NCBI RefSeq assembly: GCF_900105175.1
Contig: NZ_LT629771.1
Location: 930,001 to 994,000 of the forward strand
Origin: Jiangella sp. DSM 45060
Lineage (GTDB): Bacteria > Actinomycetota > Actinomycetes > Jiangellales > Jiangellaceae
Direction: 5' to 3'
DNA: 64,000 nucleotides
Shown: piece after piece, positions 52,743 to 59,845 of the stretch
Layout of the letters: every line of letters starts with the position of its first letter
How positions within the stretch are numbered: the first letter of the stretch is position 1
Position numbers and translations under genes: made by a program
Notes under the pieces: model-generated
Databases searched by the model: none
Told to the model about the DNA's origin: nothing
Seen by the model: only the letters and a program-made list of their open reading frames with translations

Positions 52743-53735
52743 ATGGCTCGCTTGGAGGTGCTCCGGCTCGCCGCGGCGCAGGACGGGTTGATCACCCGGT
52801 CCCAGGCACTGTCGGCGGGCATGTCGATCGGCGCGCTGCGGCACGCCGTTCGCGCGGGCGGCTCGTGGCAACGCGTCGTGCCGGGGGTGTACGCGACCTT
52901 CACCGGCCCGCTGCAGGACCTCCACCGGCTGCGTACGGCCGAGCTCGTCGTCGGCGCGGACGGCATGATCACCGGTTCGTGGGCGTGCCGGTCGTGGGGG
53001 CTGCGGTACGGTCCCGAGCCGGGTGAACAGGTGGACGTGTTGCTGGACCGGCGGCGCGACCGCGGGCGGGTGGGCTTCATCCGGGTCATTCGCACCTCGC
53101 ACCTACCCGAGCCGAGGCGGTGCGTCGACGAGGCACGATTCCAGGAGCTGCGCCGATCTGGGCCACCACTCGAGTTGGTCTTCGACGGTACCGTGTCGAG
53201 TCCGGGCGTGGTCACGCTGGCACCGCCGGCGCGTGCCGTGGTCGACACCATCGTCCACGCGCGACAGCCGTGGGCCCTGCGCGACGCCCGGGCACTCATG
53301 TGCGAGGTGGTTCAGCGCCGCCGTTCGACGGTGGCCGAGCTGTGTGCAGAAGTGGCTGCGGCGCCACGTCGCGGCGGCGCCGTGGCTCGCCGGGCGATCA
53401 GAGACATCGCCGCCGGCTGTCGGTCAGCGCCGGAGTGCGAGCTGCGTGACCTCGTCCTCACCAGCCGCCTGCTGCCCGAACCGCGGTGGAACCGCACGCT
53501 GCCGGGTCACCGGCGTATCGTGCCGGACGCCTGTTGGCCGGAGGCGCGGCTGGTGGTCGAGGTCGACTCGCGGAGCTTCCACGGCTTCGGCGACGCGCCG
53601 CGGCGGACCGAGGAACGGCGCGCCCGATACGCGATGCTGGGCTGGCGGGTACTGCCTGTCTCGCCGATGCGGTTGCGGAGCGAGCCGCAGGCCGTCCTGC
53701 GTGAGATCGAGGCCGCCTACCTGGCTGGTGATTGA
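52743..53735 (+). CDS. AbiEi-like HTH/DUF559 endonuclease-fold protein
   Basis: A 330-aa protein with an N-terminal winged-helix of the AbiEi antitoxin type (EVLRLAAAQDGLITRSQALSAGMSIGALRHAVRAG ... VVPGVYA, residues 3-55), a middle domain, and a C-terminal DUF559/Vsr-like PD-(D/E)XK-type domain (ARLVVEVDSRSFHGFG ... RRARYAMLGWRVLPVSP). No AbiEii nucleotidyltransferase toxin lies next to it, so it is unlikely to act as a classical type IV antitoxin. Such solo proteins are common in actinobacteria and unexplained. The frame is open from GTG 52629, but conserved sequence starts at ATG 52743. A terminator overlaps the stop. Confidence 0.83.
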   Translation: MARLEVLRLAAAQDGLITRSQALSAGMSIGALRHAVRAGGSWQRVVPGVYATFTGPLQDLHRLRTAELVVGADGMITGSWACRSWGLRYGPEPGEQVDVLLDRRRDRGRVGFIRVIRTSHLPEPRRCVDEARFQELRRSGPPLELVFDGTVSSPGVVTLAPPARAVVDTIVHARQPWALRDARALMCEVVQRRRSTVAELCAEVAAAPRRGGAVARRAIRDIAAGCRSAPECELRDLVLTSRLLPEPRWNRTLPGHRRIVPDACWPEARLVVEVDSRSFHGFGDAPRRTEERRARYAMLGWRVLPVSPMRLRSEPQAVLREIEAAYLAGD

Positions 53736-53771
53736 GGGTTTGGTGTCGCCCTGGCGGCACCAAACCCTCAA
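53732..53771. terminator. bidirectional terminator
   Basis: TTGAGGGTTTGGTGTCGCC (53732-53750) pairs with 53753-53771 at 18 of 19 positions plus one G-T wobble. The arm's TGA is the stop codon of the upstream gene. It has A/T-rich flanks for both convergent genes. Confidence 0.85.
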
Positions 53772-53782
53772 CCATCGGCGGG

Positions 53783-54319
53783 TCAGTAGTCGTAGCCGCC
53801 GCCACCGTCGTCGCTGGACGGGGCGGAGCCGTCGGTGGTGACGGCGTGCCAGACGAAGTGGGTGCCCTGGAAGTCGTCCTCGAAGCCGTCGCCGGTGAAG
53901 GAGCCGGGGCCGGAGTCCTCGGAGAACGTGTACAGCGGCTTGCCGTCGAGGGTGAGCTGGTCCGAGCCGTCCGGCCGCGCGATCACGCCGAACTCGCCGT
54001 CGACACCCTCGACACCGGAGGGGACCTCGGAGCCCGTCATGGCGACCGGCGGCCAGAAGTCCTCGCAGCCGTCGACGCAGAGGATGGTGCCGTCGGCCTC
54101 GGCGTCGGTCGTGTAGAGCGTGTTGCCGTCGGCGTCGGTGAGGACGGTGCCGAAGTCGGAGATCTCCCGGGTGCCGACGATCCCGTCCGTCGTCGTCTGG
54201 GCCTCGGCCCCGTCGGAGGACGAGTCGTCCGAGCCGCAGGCGCTCAGCGCGAGCAGGGCCGCGGCCGCAACGCCGATCAGGCGGAGCCGCCGGGACCCGG
54301 TGTGCAGCGAAGTGTTCAT
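53783..54319 (-). CDS. lipoprotein with secreted repeats (COG4315/lipoprotein_15 type)
   Basis: A 178-aa lipoprotein with signal peptide and lipobox LSAC (Cys28), an acidic linker, then two repeats of the secreted-repeat family: TVLTDADGNTLYTTDAEADGTILCVDGCEDFWPP and LTLDGKPLYTFSEDSGPGSFTGDGF, plus the typical ending FQGTHFVWHAVTTDG. The Tyr, Trp and Cys pattern is that of the family. Function unknown, often linked to envelope or redox stress. It faces the DUF559 gene across a bidirectional terminator. The C-terminus ends in GGGGYDY. Confidence 0.86.
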   Translation of the reverse strand: MNTSLHTGSRRLRLIGVAAAALLALSACGSDDSSSDGAEAQTTTDGIVGTREISDFGTVLTDADGNTLYTTDAEADGTILCVDGCEDFWPPVAMTGSEVPSGVEGVDGEFGVIARPDGSDQLTLDGKPLYTFSEDSGPGSFTGDGFEDDFQGTHFVWHAVTTDGSAPSSDDGGGGYDY

Positions 54320-54351
54320 ACCAGTGGTACGGCCGAGCCGCCCGCGGGGAT

Positions 54352-56502
54352 TCAGTCGATCACGCGCAGCAGCAGACACGACCGTCCGGTCAGCCGCACC
54401 CGGCCGGCCGCCCGGTGCCGCCGTCCCTCGGCCGCGGCGGAGGCGGTGTCGAGCACGACCTCGTACGACGCCGCCCAGAACCGGCCGGGCAGCCGCACGT
54501 CGAGGGCGTCGGCGCCGGCGTGGACGTACAGCAGGAACGACTCGTCCAGGATCGGCTCGCCGCGCACGCCGCGCGACCGGATGCCCTCGCCGTTCAGGTA
54601 CATGCCGAGCGTGCGCAGCGACCCGTCGTGCCACTCGGTCTCGGTCATCTCCGCACCCGACGGGGCGAACCACGCGATGTCCTTGCGGCCGCCCTCGACG
54701 ACCGGGACGCCCTCGAAGAACCGGCGCTGCCGCACGACCGGGTGCGCGCGGCGGAACCGCAGCAGCCGGCGGACGTGCTCGAGCAGCTCGGGGTGCTCGG
54801 CGGCCAGCGACCAGTCGATCCAGCTGATCTCGTTGTCCTGGCAGTACGCGTTGTTGTTGCCGCGCTGCGTGCGCCCCGCCTCGTCGCCGGAGAGCAGCAT
54901 GGGCACGCCGGTCGAGAGCAGCATCGTCGTCAACATGTTCTTCACCTGACGCAGCCGCAGCTCGCGCAGCGCGGGGTCCGGCGGCACGGGGTCACCCTCG
55001 ACGCCGTGGTTCCAGGACCGGTTGTTGTCCGTGCCGTCCCGGTTCTCCTCGCCGTTGGCCTCGTTGTGCTTGCGGTCGTAGGAGACGAGGTCGCGCATGG
55101 TGAAGCCGTCGTGCGCGGTGACGTAGTTGATGGACGCGTACGGGCGGCGGCGGTCGTCGGCGTACAGGTCGGAGGAGCCGGAGAGCCGGAAGGCGAGGTC
55201 GCGGACGCCGGCCGCGGCGCCGCGCCAGTGGTCGCGGACGGAGTCGCGATAGCGGTCGTTCCACTCGGTCCACAGGTGCGGGAACTCGCCGACCTGGTAG
55301 CCGCCGGGCCCGACGTCCCACGGCTCGGCGATCAGTTTCACCTCGCGCAGCACCGGGTCCTGCCCGATGACCGTCATGAACGAGCCGAGCATGTCGACGT
55401 CGTGCATCGACCTGGCCAGCGCCGACGCGAGGTCGAAGCGGAAGCCGTCGACGTGCATCTCGCCGACCCAGTACCGCAGCGAGTCCATGACCAGCCCGAG
55501 CACCTGCGGGTGCGCGACGCGGAACGTGTTGCCGGTGCCGGTGTAGTCGAGGTAGCGGGACCGGTCGGCGGGGTCGACGTGGTAGTACGCCTCGTTCGCG
55601 ATGCCGCGGTAGGCCAGCGTCGGGCCGCCGTCGCCCTGCTCGGCCGTGTGGTTGTAGACGACGTCGAGGATCACCTCGAGCCCGGCCTCGTGCAGCGCGC
55701 GGACCATGGCCTTGAACTCGTCGACCTGCTCGCCCCGCGTGCCCGCCGACGAGTACGCGTTGTGCGGCGCGAAGAACGCCAGCGTGTTGTAGCCCCAGTA
55801 GTTCAGCGAGCCGCGGTGCAGGAAGTCGGGCTCGCTGACGAACTGGTGGACGGGCAGCAGCTCGACGGTCGTGATGCCGAGGCCGGTGAGGTACTCGAGG
55901 GCCGCGGGATGGGCCAGCCCGGCATAGGTGCCGCGCAGCTCCTCGGGGACGCCGGGGTGGCGCATGGTGAAGCCGCGCACGTGCGTCTCGTAGAGGACGG
56001 TCTCGGACCAGGGGACGCGCGGCGGGGCGTCGCCGCGCCAGTCGAACGGGTGGCGGTCGACGACGACGGACTTCGGGACGTACGGGGCGGAGTCGCGGTC
56101 GTCGCGCACGTGGTGGTCGCCGCCCTCGTCCATGGACGGGCGCACGTGGCCGTAGACGGCCGGGTGCGCCGTCAGCGCGCCGTCGACGGCGCGGGCGTAC
56201 GGGTCGGTGAGCAGCTTCGCCGGGTTGAACCGGCGGCCGGTGGCCGGGTCCCACGGGCCGTGCACCCGGAACCCGTACCGCTGGCCGGGCCGCACCCCGG
56301 GGACCGCGCCGTGCCAGATGTCGAACGTCCGGTTGGGCAGCACCAGCCGCGTCTCGGCGCCGTCGTCGTCGAACAGGCAGACCTCGACCTGCTCCGCCTC
56401 GGGGGCCCAGAGGGCGAAGTTCGTGGCGGCCACGTCGTAGGTGGCTCCGAGCGGGGTCCAGTGACCGGGCCAAGGCTCCATCGCGACATCCACGCGGGGC
56501 AT
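54352..56502 (-). CDS. glgX: glycogen debranching enzyme
   Basis: A 716-aa GH13 isoamylase-type enzyme that cuts alpha-1,6 branches of glycogen. N-terminal CBM48 domain (TNFALWAPEAEQVEVCLFDDDGAETR), catalytic barrel with ILDVVYNHTAEQGDGGPTL, HVDGFRFDLASAL (nucleophile Asp), LIAEPWDVGPGGYQVG (acid Glu), NYVTAHDGFTMRDLVSYD, and GGRTQRGNNNAYCQDNE-like region near PMLLSGDEAGRTQRGNNNAYC. C-terminal beta-sandwich. ATG 56502 lacks a clear ribosome site; ATG 56481 is an alternative. Complements the glucan phosphorylase encoded nearby. Confidence 0.94.
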   Translation of the reverse strand: MPRVDVAMEPWPGHWTPLGATYDVAATNFALWAPEAEQVEVCLFDDDGAETRLVLPNRTFDIWHGAVPGVRPGQRYGFRVHGPWDPATGRRFNPAKLLTDPYARAVDGALTAHPAVYGHVRPSMDEGGDHHVRDDRDSAPYVPKSVVVDRHPFDWRGDAPPRVPWSETVLYETHVRGFTMRHPGVPEELRGTYAGLAHPAALEYLTGLGITTVELLPVHQFVSEPDFLHRGSLNYWGYNTLAFFAPHNAYSSAGTRGEQVDEFKAMVRALHEAGLEVILDVVYNHTAEQGDGGPTLAYRGIANEAYYHVDPADRSRYLDYTGTGNTFRVAHPQVLGLVMDSLRYWVGEMHVDGFRFDLASALARSMHDVDMLGSFMTVIGQDPVLREVKLIAEPWDVGPGGYQVGEFPHLWTEWNDRYRDSVRDHWRGAAAGVRDLAFRLSGSSDLYADDRRRPYASINYVTAHDGFTMRDLVSYDRKHNEANGEENRDGTDNNRSWNHGVEGDPVPPDPALRELRLRQVKNMLTTMLLSTGVPMLLSGDEAGRTQRGNNNAYCQDNEISWIDWSLAAEHPELLEHVRRLLRFRRAHPVVRQRRFFEGVPVVEGGRKDIAWFAPSGAEMTETEWHDGSLRTLGMYLNGEGIRSRGVRGEPILDESFLLYVHAGADALDVRLPGRFWAASYEVVLDTASAAAEGRRHRAAGRVRLTGRSCLLLRVID

Positions 56503-56556
56503 TGTTTCTCATGCCCGCGGCGAGAACCTCTTCCACCAGGTGACGAGCCCGCCGGG

Positions 56557-56562
56557 TACGGT
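56557..56562 (+). promoter_or_regulatory. -10 box for leaderless enoyl-CoA hydratase gene
   Basis: TACGGT, then GCCGGG, then ATG 56569; no ribosome site. Confidence 0.55.
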
Positions 56563-56568
56563 GCCGGG

Positions 56569-57345
56569 ATGAGTGAAAACGTGGTGCGGCTGGAGGTCGC
56601 TGACGGCGTCGGGACGATCCGGCTGGACCGTCCGCCGATGAACGCCCTGGACGCCGCCATGCAGGACGGTCTGCTGGCGGCCGCCGCCGAGGCGACGTCG
56701 CGCCGTGACGTGCGCGCCGTCGTCGTCTACGGCGGCGAGAAGGTGTTCGCGGCCGGCGCGGACATCAAGGAGATGGCCGGCTGGTCCTACACCGACATGG
56801 TCGACCGGTCGGTCGCGCTGCAGGCCGCGTTCACCGCCATCGCCCGCATCCCGAAGCCGACCGTCGCCGCCGTCACCGGGTACGCGCTGGGCGGCGGCTG
56901 CGAGCTGACGCTCGCCTGCGACCTGCGCTTCGCCGCGGCCGACGCGAAGCTGGGCCAGCCCGAGATCCTGCTCGGGCTGATCCCCGGCGCCGGCGGCACC
57001 CAGCGGCTGGCCCGGCTGATCGGGCCGTCGAAGGCGAAGGACCTCATCTACACCGGGCGCATGGTCGGCGCCGAGGAGGCGCTGGCGATCGGGCTGGTCG
57101 ACCGGGTGGTCGACGACGTCTACACGGCGGCGGTCGAGTGGGCGGCGCGGTTCGCGACGGGTCCGGCGTACGCGCTGCGGGCGGCCAAGGAGGCCATCGA
57201 CCGCGGGCTGTCCACCGACCTCGACACCGGCCTCGAGATCGAGCGGCACCTGTTCGCCGGGCTGTTCGCCACCGACGACCGCGGCATCGGCATGCGCTCG
57301 TTCATCGAGAACGGTCCCGGCAAGGCCGCCTTCGAGGGCCGCTGA
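56569..57345 (+). CDS. enoyl-CoA hydratase/isomerase family protein
   Basis: A 258-aa crotonase-fold enzyme. The oxyanion hole segments are present: KVFAAGADIKEMAGW and VTGYALGGGCELTLACDLR, and the catalytic-glutamate region reads LGQPEILLGLIPGAGGTQRLARLIG with both Glu of a hydratase in place. Typical role: hydration of 2-enoyl-CoA in fatty-acid or amino-acid degradation. The start is fixed by a leaderless-type -10 box. The next gene, a methyltransferase, overlaps its stop in TGATG, an unusual partner for a crotonase. Confidence 0.9.
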   Translation: MSENVVRLEVADGVGTIRLDRPPMNALDAAMQDGLLAAAAEATSRRDVRAVVVYGGEKVFAAGADIKEMAGWSYTDMVDRSVALQAAFTAIARIPKPTVAAVTGYALGGGCELTLACDLRFAAADAKLGQPEILLGLIPGAGGTQRLARLIGPSKAKDLIYTGRMVGAEEALAIGLVDRVVDDVYTAAVEWAARFATGPAYALRAAKEAIDRGLSTDLDTGLEIERHLFAGLFATDDRGIGMRSFIENGPGKAAFEGR

Positions 57346-58301
57346 TGAGCGGCGACACGACGCCGCGCCCGCCCGCGTCCGCCGAGGACGTCGAGCGGGC
57401 CTGGAACGACACCAAGCTGGCCCAGGTGCTCTACCACGACTGGGAGGCACAGACCTACGACGACAAGTGGTCGATCTCGTTCGACGAGCGCTGCGTCTCC
57501 TACGCGCGCGACCGGTTCACCGCCGCCGCGGGCACCGGCGGCTGGCCGTACGAGCGGGCGCTCGAGATCGGCGCCGGCACCGGGTTCTTCTCGCTGAACC
57601 TGCGACAGGCCGGCGTGCTCGACGACGTCACCGTCACCGACATCTCGCCGGGCATGGTCGAGGCGGCCCGGCGCAACGCCCGCGGGCTCGGCTTCGAGAT
57701 CGACGGCGAGGTGGCCGACGCCGAGCGGCTGCCGTTCGACGACGAGACCTTCGACGTCGTCGTCGGGCACGCCGTCATCCACCACCTGCCCGACGTCGAG
57801 CAGGCCTTCCGCGAGATGCTGCGGGTGCTGCGGCCGGGCGGGCGGGTCGTCATCTGCGGCGAGCCGACGAAGTACGGCGACAGGATCGCGCGGGCGCTGT
57901 CGCGGGCCACCTGGTGGACGGCGACGCGGGCCACCCGGCTGCCCGGGCTGCGCGGGTCGTGGGCGCGGCCGCAGGAGGAGCTGGACGAGTCGTCCCGGGC
58001 CGCCGCGCTGGAGTCCGTCGTCGACCTGCACACGTTCGACCCCGGCGCGCTGACGGCGCTGGTCACCCGGGCCGGCTTCACCCACGCCCGGTCCGTCACC
58101 GAGGAGCTGACGGCGGCCTGGTTCGGCTGGCCGGTGCGCACGTTCGAGCACGCCGTCAACCCCGACCGGCTCGGCTGGGGCTGGGCGATGTTCGCGTACA
58201 AGAGTTGGCTGCGGCTGTCGGCGGCCGACCGCGTGCTGGCCAAGGTGGTGCCGGGCGAGCTGTTCTACAACGTGTCGGTGACGGCGGTCCGGCCCTCGTA
58301 G
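57345..58301 (+). CDS. SAM-dependent methyltransferase
   Basis: A 318-aa class I methyltransferase of the UbiE/Methyltransf_11 style. SAM motif I ALEIGAGTGFFSLNL, motif II/III around VTDISPGMVEAARRNA and VADAERLPFDDETFDVVVGHAVIHHLPDV, then FREMLRVLRPGGRVVICGEPT. An N-terminal segment (AQVLYHDWEAQTYDDKWSISFDERC) resembles that of actinobacterial methyltransferases coupled to enoyl-CoA hydratases. The C-terminal about 110 residues are less conserved and may bind substrate. ATG overlaps the hydratase stop. Substrate unknown; a lipid or acyl product is a reasonable guess. Confidence 0.88.
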   Translation: MSGDTTPRPPASAEDVERAWNDTKLAQVLYHDWEAQTYDDKWSISFDERCVSYARDRFTAAAGTGGWPYERALEIGAGTGFFSLNLRQAGVLDDVTVTDISPGMVEAARRNARGLGFEIDGEVADAERLPFDDETFDVVVGHAVIHHLPDVEQAFREMLRVLRPGGRVVICGEPTKYGDRIARALSRATWWTATRATRLPGLRGSWARPQEELDESSRAAALESVVDLHTFDPGALTALVTRAGFTHARSVTEELTAAWFGWPVRTFEHAVNPDRLGWGWAMFAYKSWLRLSAADRVLAKVVPGELFYNVSVTAVRPS

Positions 58302-58305
58302 CGGG

Positions 58306-58857
58306 TCAGGCCGCCGTCGCGCCGAGTTGCTGCGGGAGCCGGACCGGCGGTGAGCGCAGCCACAGCCGCATCGTGTCGTGGCCGTCCGACCGCTCCAGCC
58401 GGGTGCGGCCGTGCCGGGCCAGCGTCGTGCGGTACCAGCCGCTGCCGGGCAGCCCGACGGTGTAGACCTCGCGGTAGCCGACCAGCCGGGCCATGCCGAC
58501 CAAGTGATCCAGTAGCGCCGAGCCGAGGCCGGCCCGCTGCCAGCGGTCCTCCACGACGACCGCCAGCTCGCCGGCGGCGTCGTCGTCGCGGCCGAGGTTG
58601 GCCAGCGCCACCACCGCGCGGTTCGGCGCCACGGCGACCAGCGCGATCTCGGTGCCGAGGAGCTGGGAGAGGAACCGCCCCGTCATCGGCGGGACGGAGT
58701 GGTAGCGGTGCCGGACGGTCTCGGTGGAGCACCGCACGTGCATCGCGCTGACGTCGCCGGCGTCGCGCGCCGTGGCCGCCCGGACGGTGACCGTGCGCCC
58801 GTCGCGCAACCGGGCCGTGATGCCGGAGCCGGAGAACAGATGGGCCGAGTCCTTCAT
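58306..58857 (-). CDS. GNAT family N-acetyltransferase
   Basis: A 183-aa acetyltransferase. Conserved parts: VTVRAATARDAGDVSAMHVRCS near the N-terminus (beta1-alpha1), VVALANLGRDD and ELAVVVEDRWQRAGLGSALLDHLVGMARLVG (acetyl-CoA-binding motif V/VxxxxRxxGxG). GGAGG lies 8 nt before the ATG. It is convergent with the methyltransferase, with 4 bp between stops. Resembles the GNAT domain of protein lysine acetyltransferases (Pat-like) but lacks a cyclic-nucleotide domain. Target unknown. Confidence 0.87.
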   Translation of the reverse strand: MKDSAHLFSGSGITARLRDGRTVTVRAATARDAGDVSAMHVRCSTETVRHRYHSVPPMTGRFLSQLLGTEIALVAVAPNRAVVALANLGRDDDAAGELAVVVEDRWQRAGLGSALLDHLVGMARLVGYREVYTVGLPGSGWYRTTLARHGRTRLERSDGHDTMRLWLRSPPVRLPQQLGATAA

Positions 58858-58930
58858 GCCGGCAAGCCTCCGCCACGGGTGTTTCGCGGCCGTCTCCGCC
58901 CCGTAACGGGCTGATCAGGCCACCATGACA

Positions 58931-58936
58931 TACCGT
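58931..58936 (+). promoter_or_regulatory. -10 box for leaderless acyltransferase gene
   Basis: TACCGT, 6 nt before GTG 58943; it lies inside the frame that would be coding if the ATG at 58925 were used, which argues for the GTG. Confidence 0.45.
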
Positions 58937-58942
58937 GTGGCG

Positions 58943-59617
58943 GTGTCGTTCCGCCGTCCCCGCGACCCTCGGCAGGCGCGCTACCTGACGCCGTCGTCGC
59001 TGCGGTGGGTGCTGCGGCACCGGGCGTGGACGTGGTGGTACCTGGTCCGGTACGCGCGGCTGCTGCGGCTGCGGCTGCGCCACCCCGAGGTCGTCACCGA
59101 GGGCATGGTGTTCCTCGGCCGGGGTGCCCGGGTGGCCGGGCGGCGCGGCTACGGGCGGGTGGTGCTCGGCCGCTGGGTGCACATCGGCGACGGCACCGCG
59201 CTGACGGCGCACGAGGGGACGCTGCGGGTCGGCGACAAGGCCGTCCTCGGGTCGTCGTCGACGGTCACGTGTTACCTGGACGTCGAGATCGGCGCCCGGA
59301 CGCTGGTGGCCGACTGGGTGTATGTCACCGACTTCGACCACCGCTTCGACGATCTCGGCCTGCCGATCAAGGACCAGGGGATCGTCAAGTCGCCGGTGCG
59401 GATCGGGCCGGACTGCTGGCTCGGGGTCAAGGTGACGGTGCTGCGCGGCGCCGTGGTCGGGCGCGGCTGCGTGCTCGCCGCGCACGCCGTCGTTCGCGGG
59501 ACGATCCCCGATCTGGCCGTCGCCGGGGGAGTTCCCGCGCGAATTCTCAAGCACCGAGGGAATCCGGCGGTTTCCGCAGAAAAAGGCCAGGACGATTGTC
59601 CGGATCGGCGGAATTGA
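58943..59617 (+). CDS. left-handed beta-helix (hexapeptide) acyltransferase
   Basis: A 224-aa trimeric acyltransferase of the LbH_MAT-like type. A basic helical N-terminus (WVLRHRAWTWWYLVRYARLLRLRLRHP) may touch the membrane. Hexapeptide turns follow (RVVLGRWVHIGDGTALTAHEG; LRVGDKAVLGSSSTVTCYLDVEIG; VRIGPDCWLGVKVTVLRGAVVGRGCVLAAHAVV), with a loop carrying TDFDHRFDD and the usual ending VAGGVPARILKHRG. Probably O-acetylates a sugar or lipid-linked glycan. I prefer GTG 58943 (leaderless promoter just upstream) over ATG 58925. Confidence 0.86.
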   Translation: MSFRRPRDPRQARYLTPSSLRWVLRHRAWTWWYLVRYARLLRLRLRHPEVVTEGMVFLGRGARVAGRRGYGRVVLGRWVHIGDGTALTAHEGTLRVGDKAVLGSSSTVTCYLDVEIGARTLVADWVYVTDFDHRFDDLGLPIKDQGIVKSPVRIGPDCWLGVKVTVLRGAVVGRGCVLAAHAVVRGTIPDLAVAGGVPARILKHRGNPAVSAEKGQDDCPDRRN

Positions 59618-59734
59618 CGCCGGTCTGTCGGTCGTGATCCGTCCCATTTCTCCGCTACGGAGAGTTCGCTCGCATTTCGCGCTCGGGGCCGAGTAATTCA
59701 GCAATTCTGAAGGTCAACTGCCTTGTCGGGACAG

Positions 59735-59776
59735 TAATATCGCACCCGTCAGCAGGCCGGTCCTCGACCTAGGTCG
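59735..59776 (+). promoter_or_regulatory. candidate promoter and palindrome before surface protein gene 1
   Basis: A consensus-like -10 TAATAT (59735-59740) and a perfect 12-bp palindrome CGACCTAGGTCG (59765-59776) lie 70-111 bp before the start. No gene is seen in 59618-59845. Confidence 0.35.
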
Positions 59777-59845
59777 CGCCCTTTGTTCCGCGCGTTCGAC
59801 GCGGACGGCGCGGAGGTAACGTCCCCGAGCACAAGGAGAGCAGGA

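Noticed and set aside
53783-54673. 296-aa frame extending the secreted-repeat lipoprotein upstream
   Set aside because: The extension is antisense to the end of glgX; the lipoprotein signal peptide begins at 54319.
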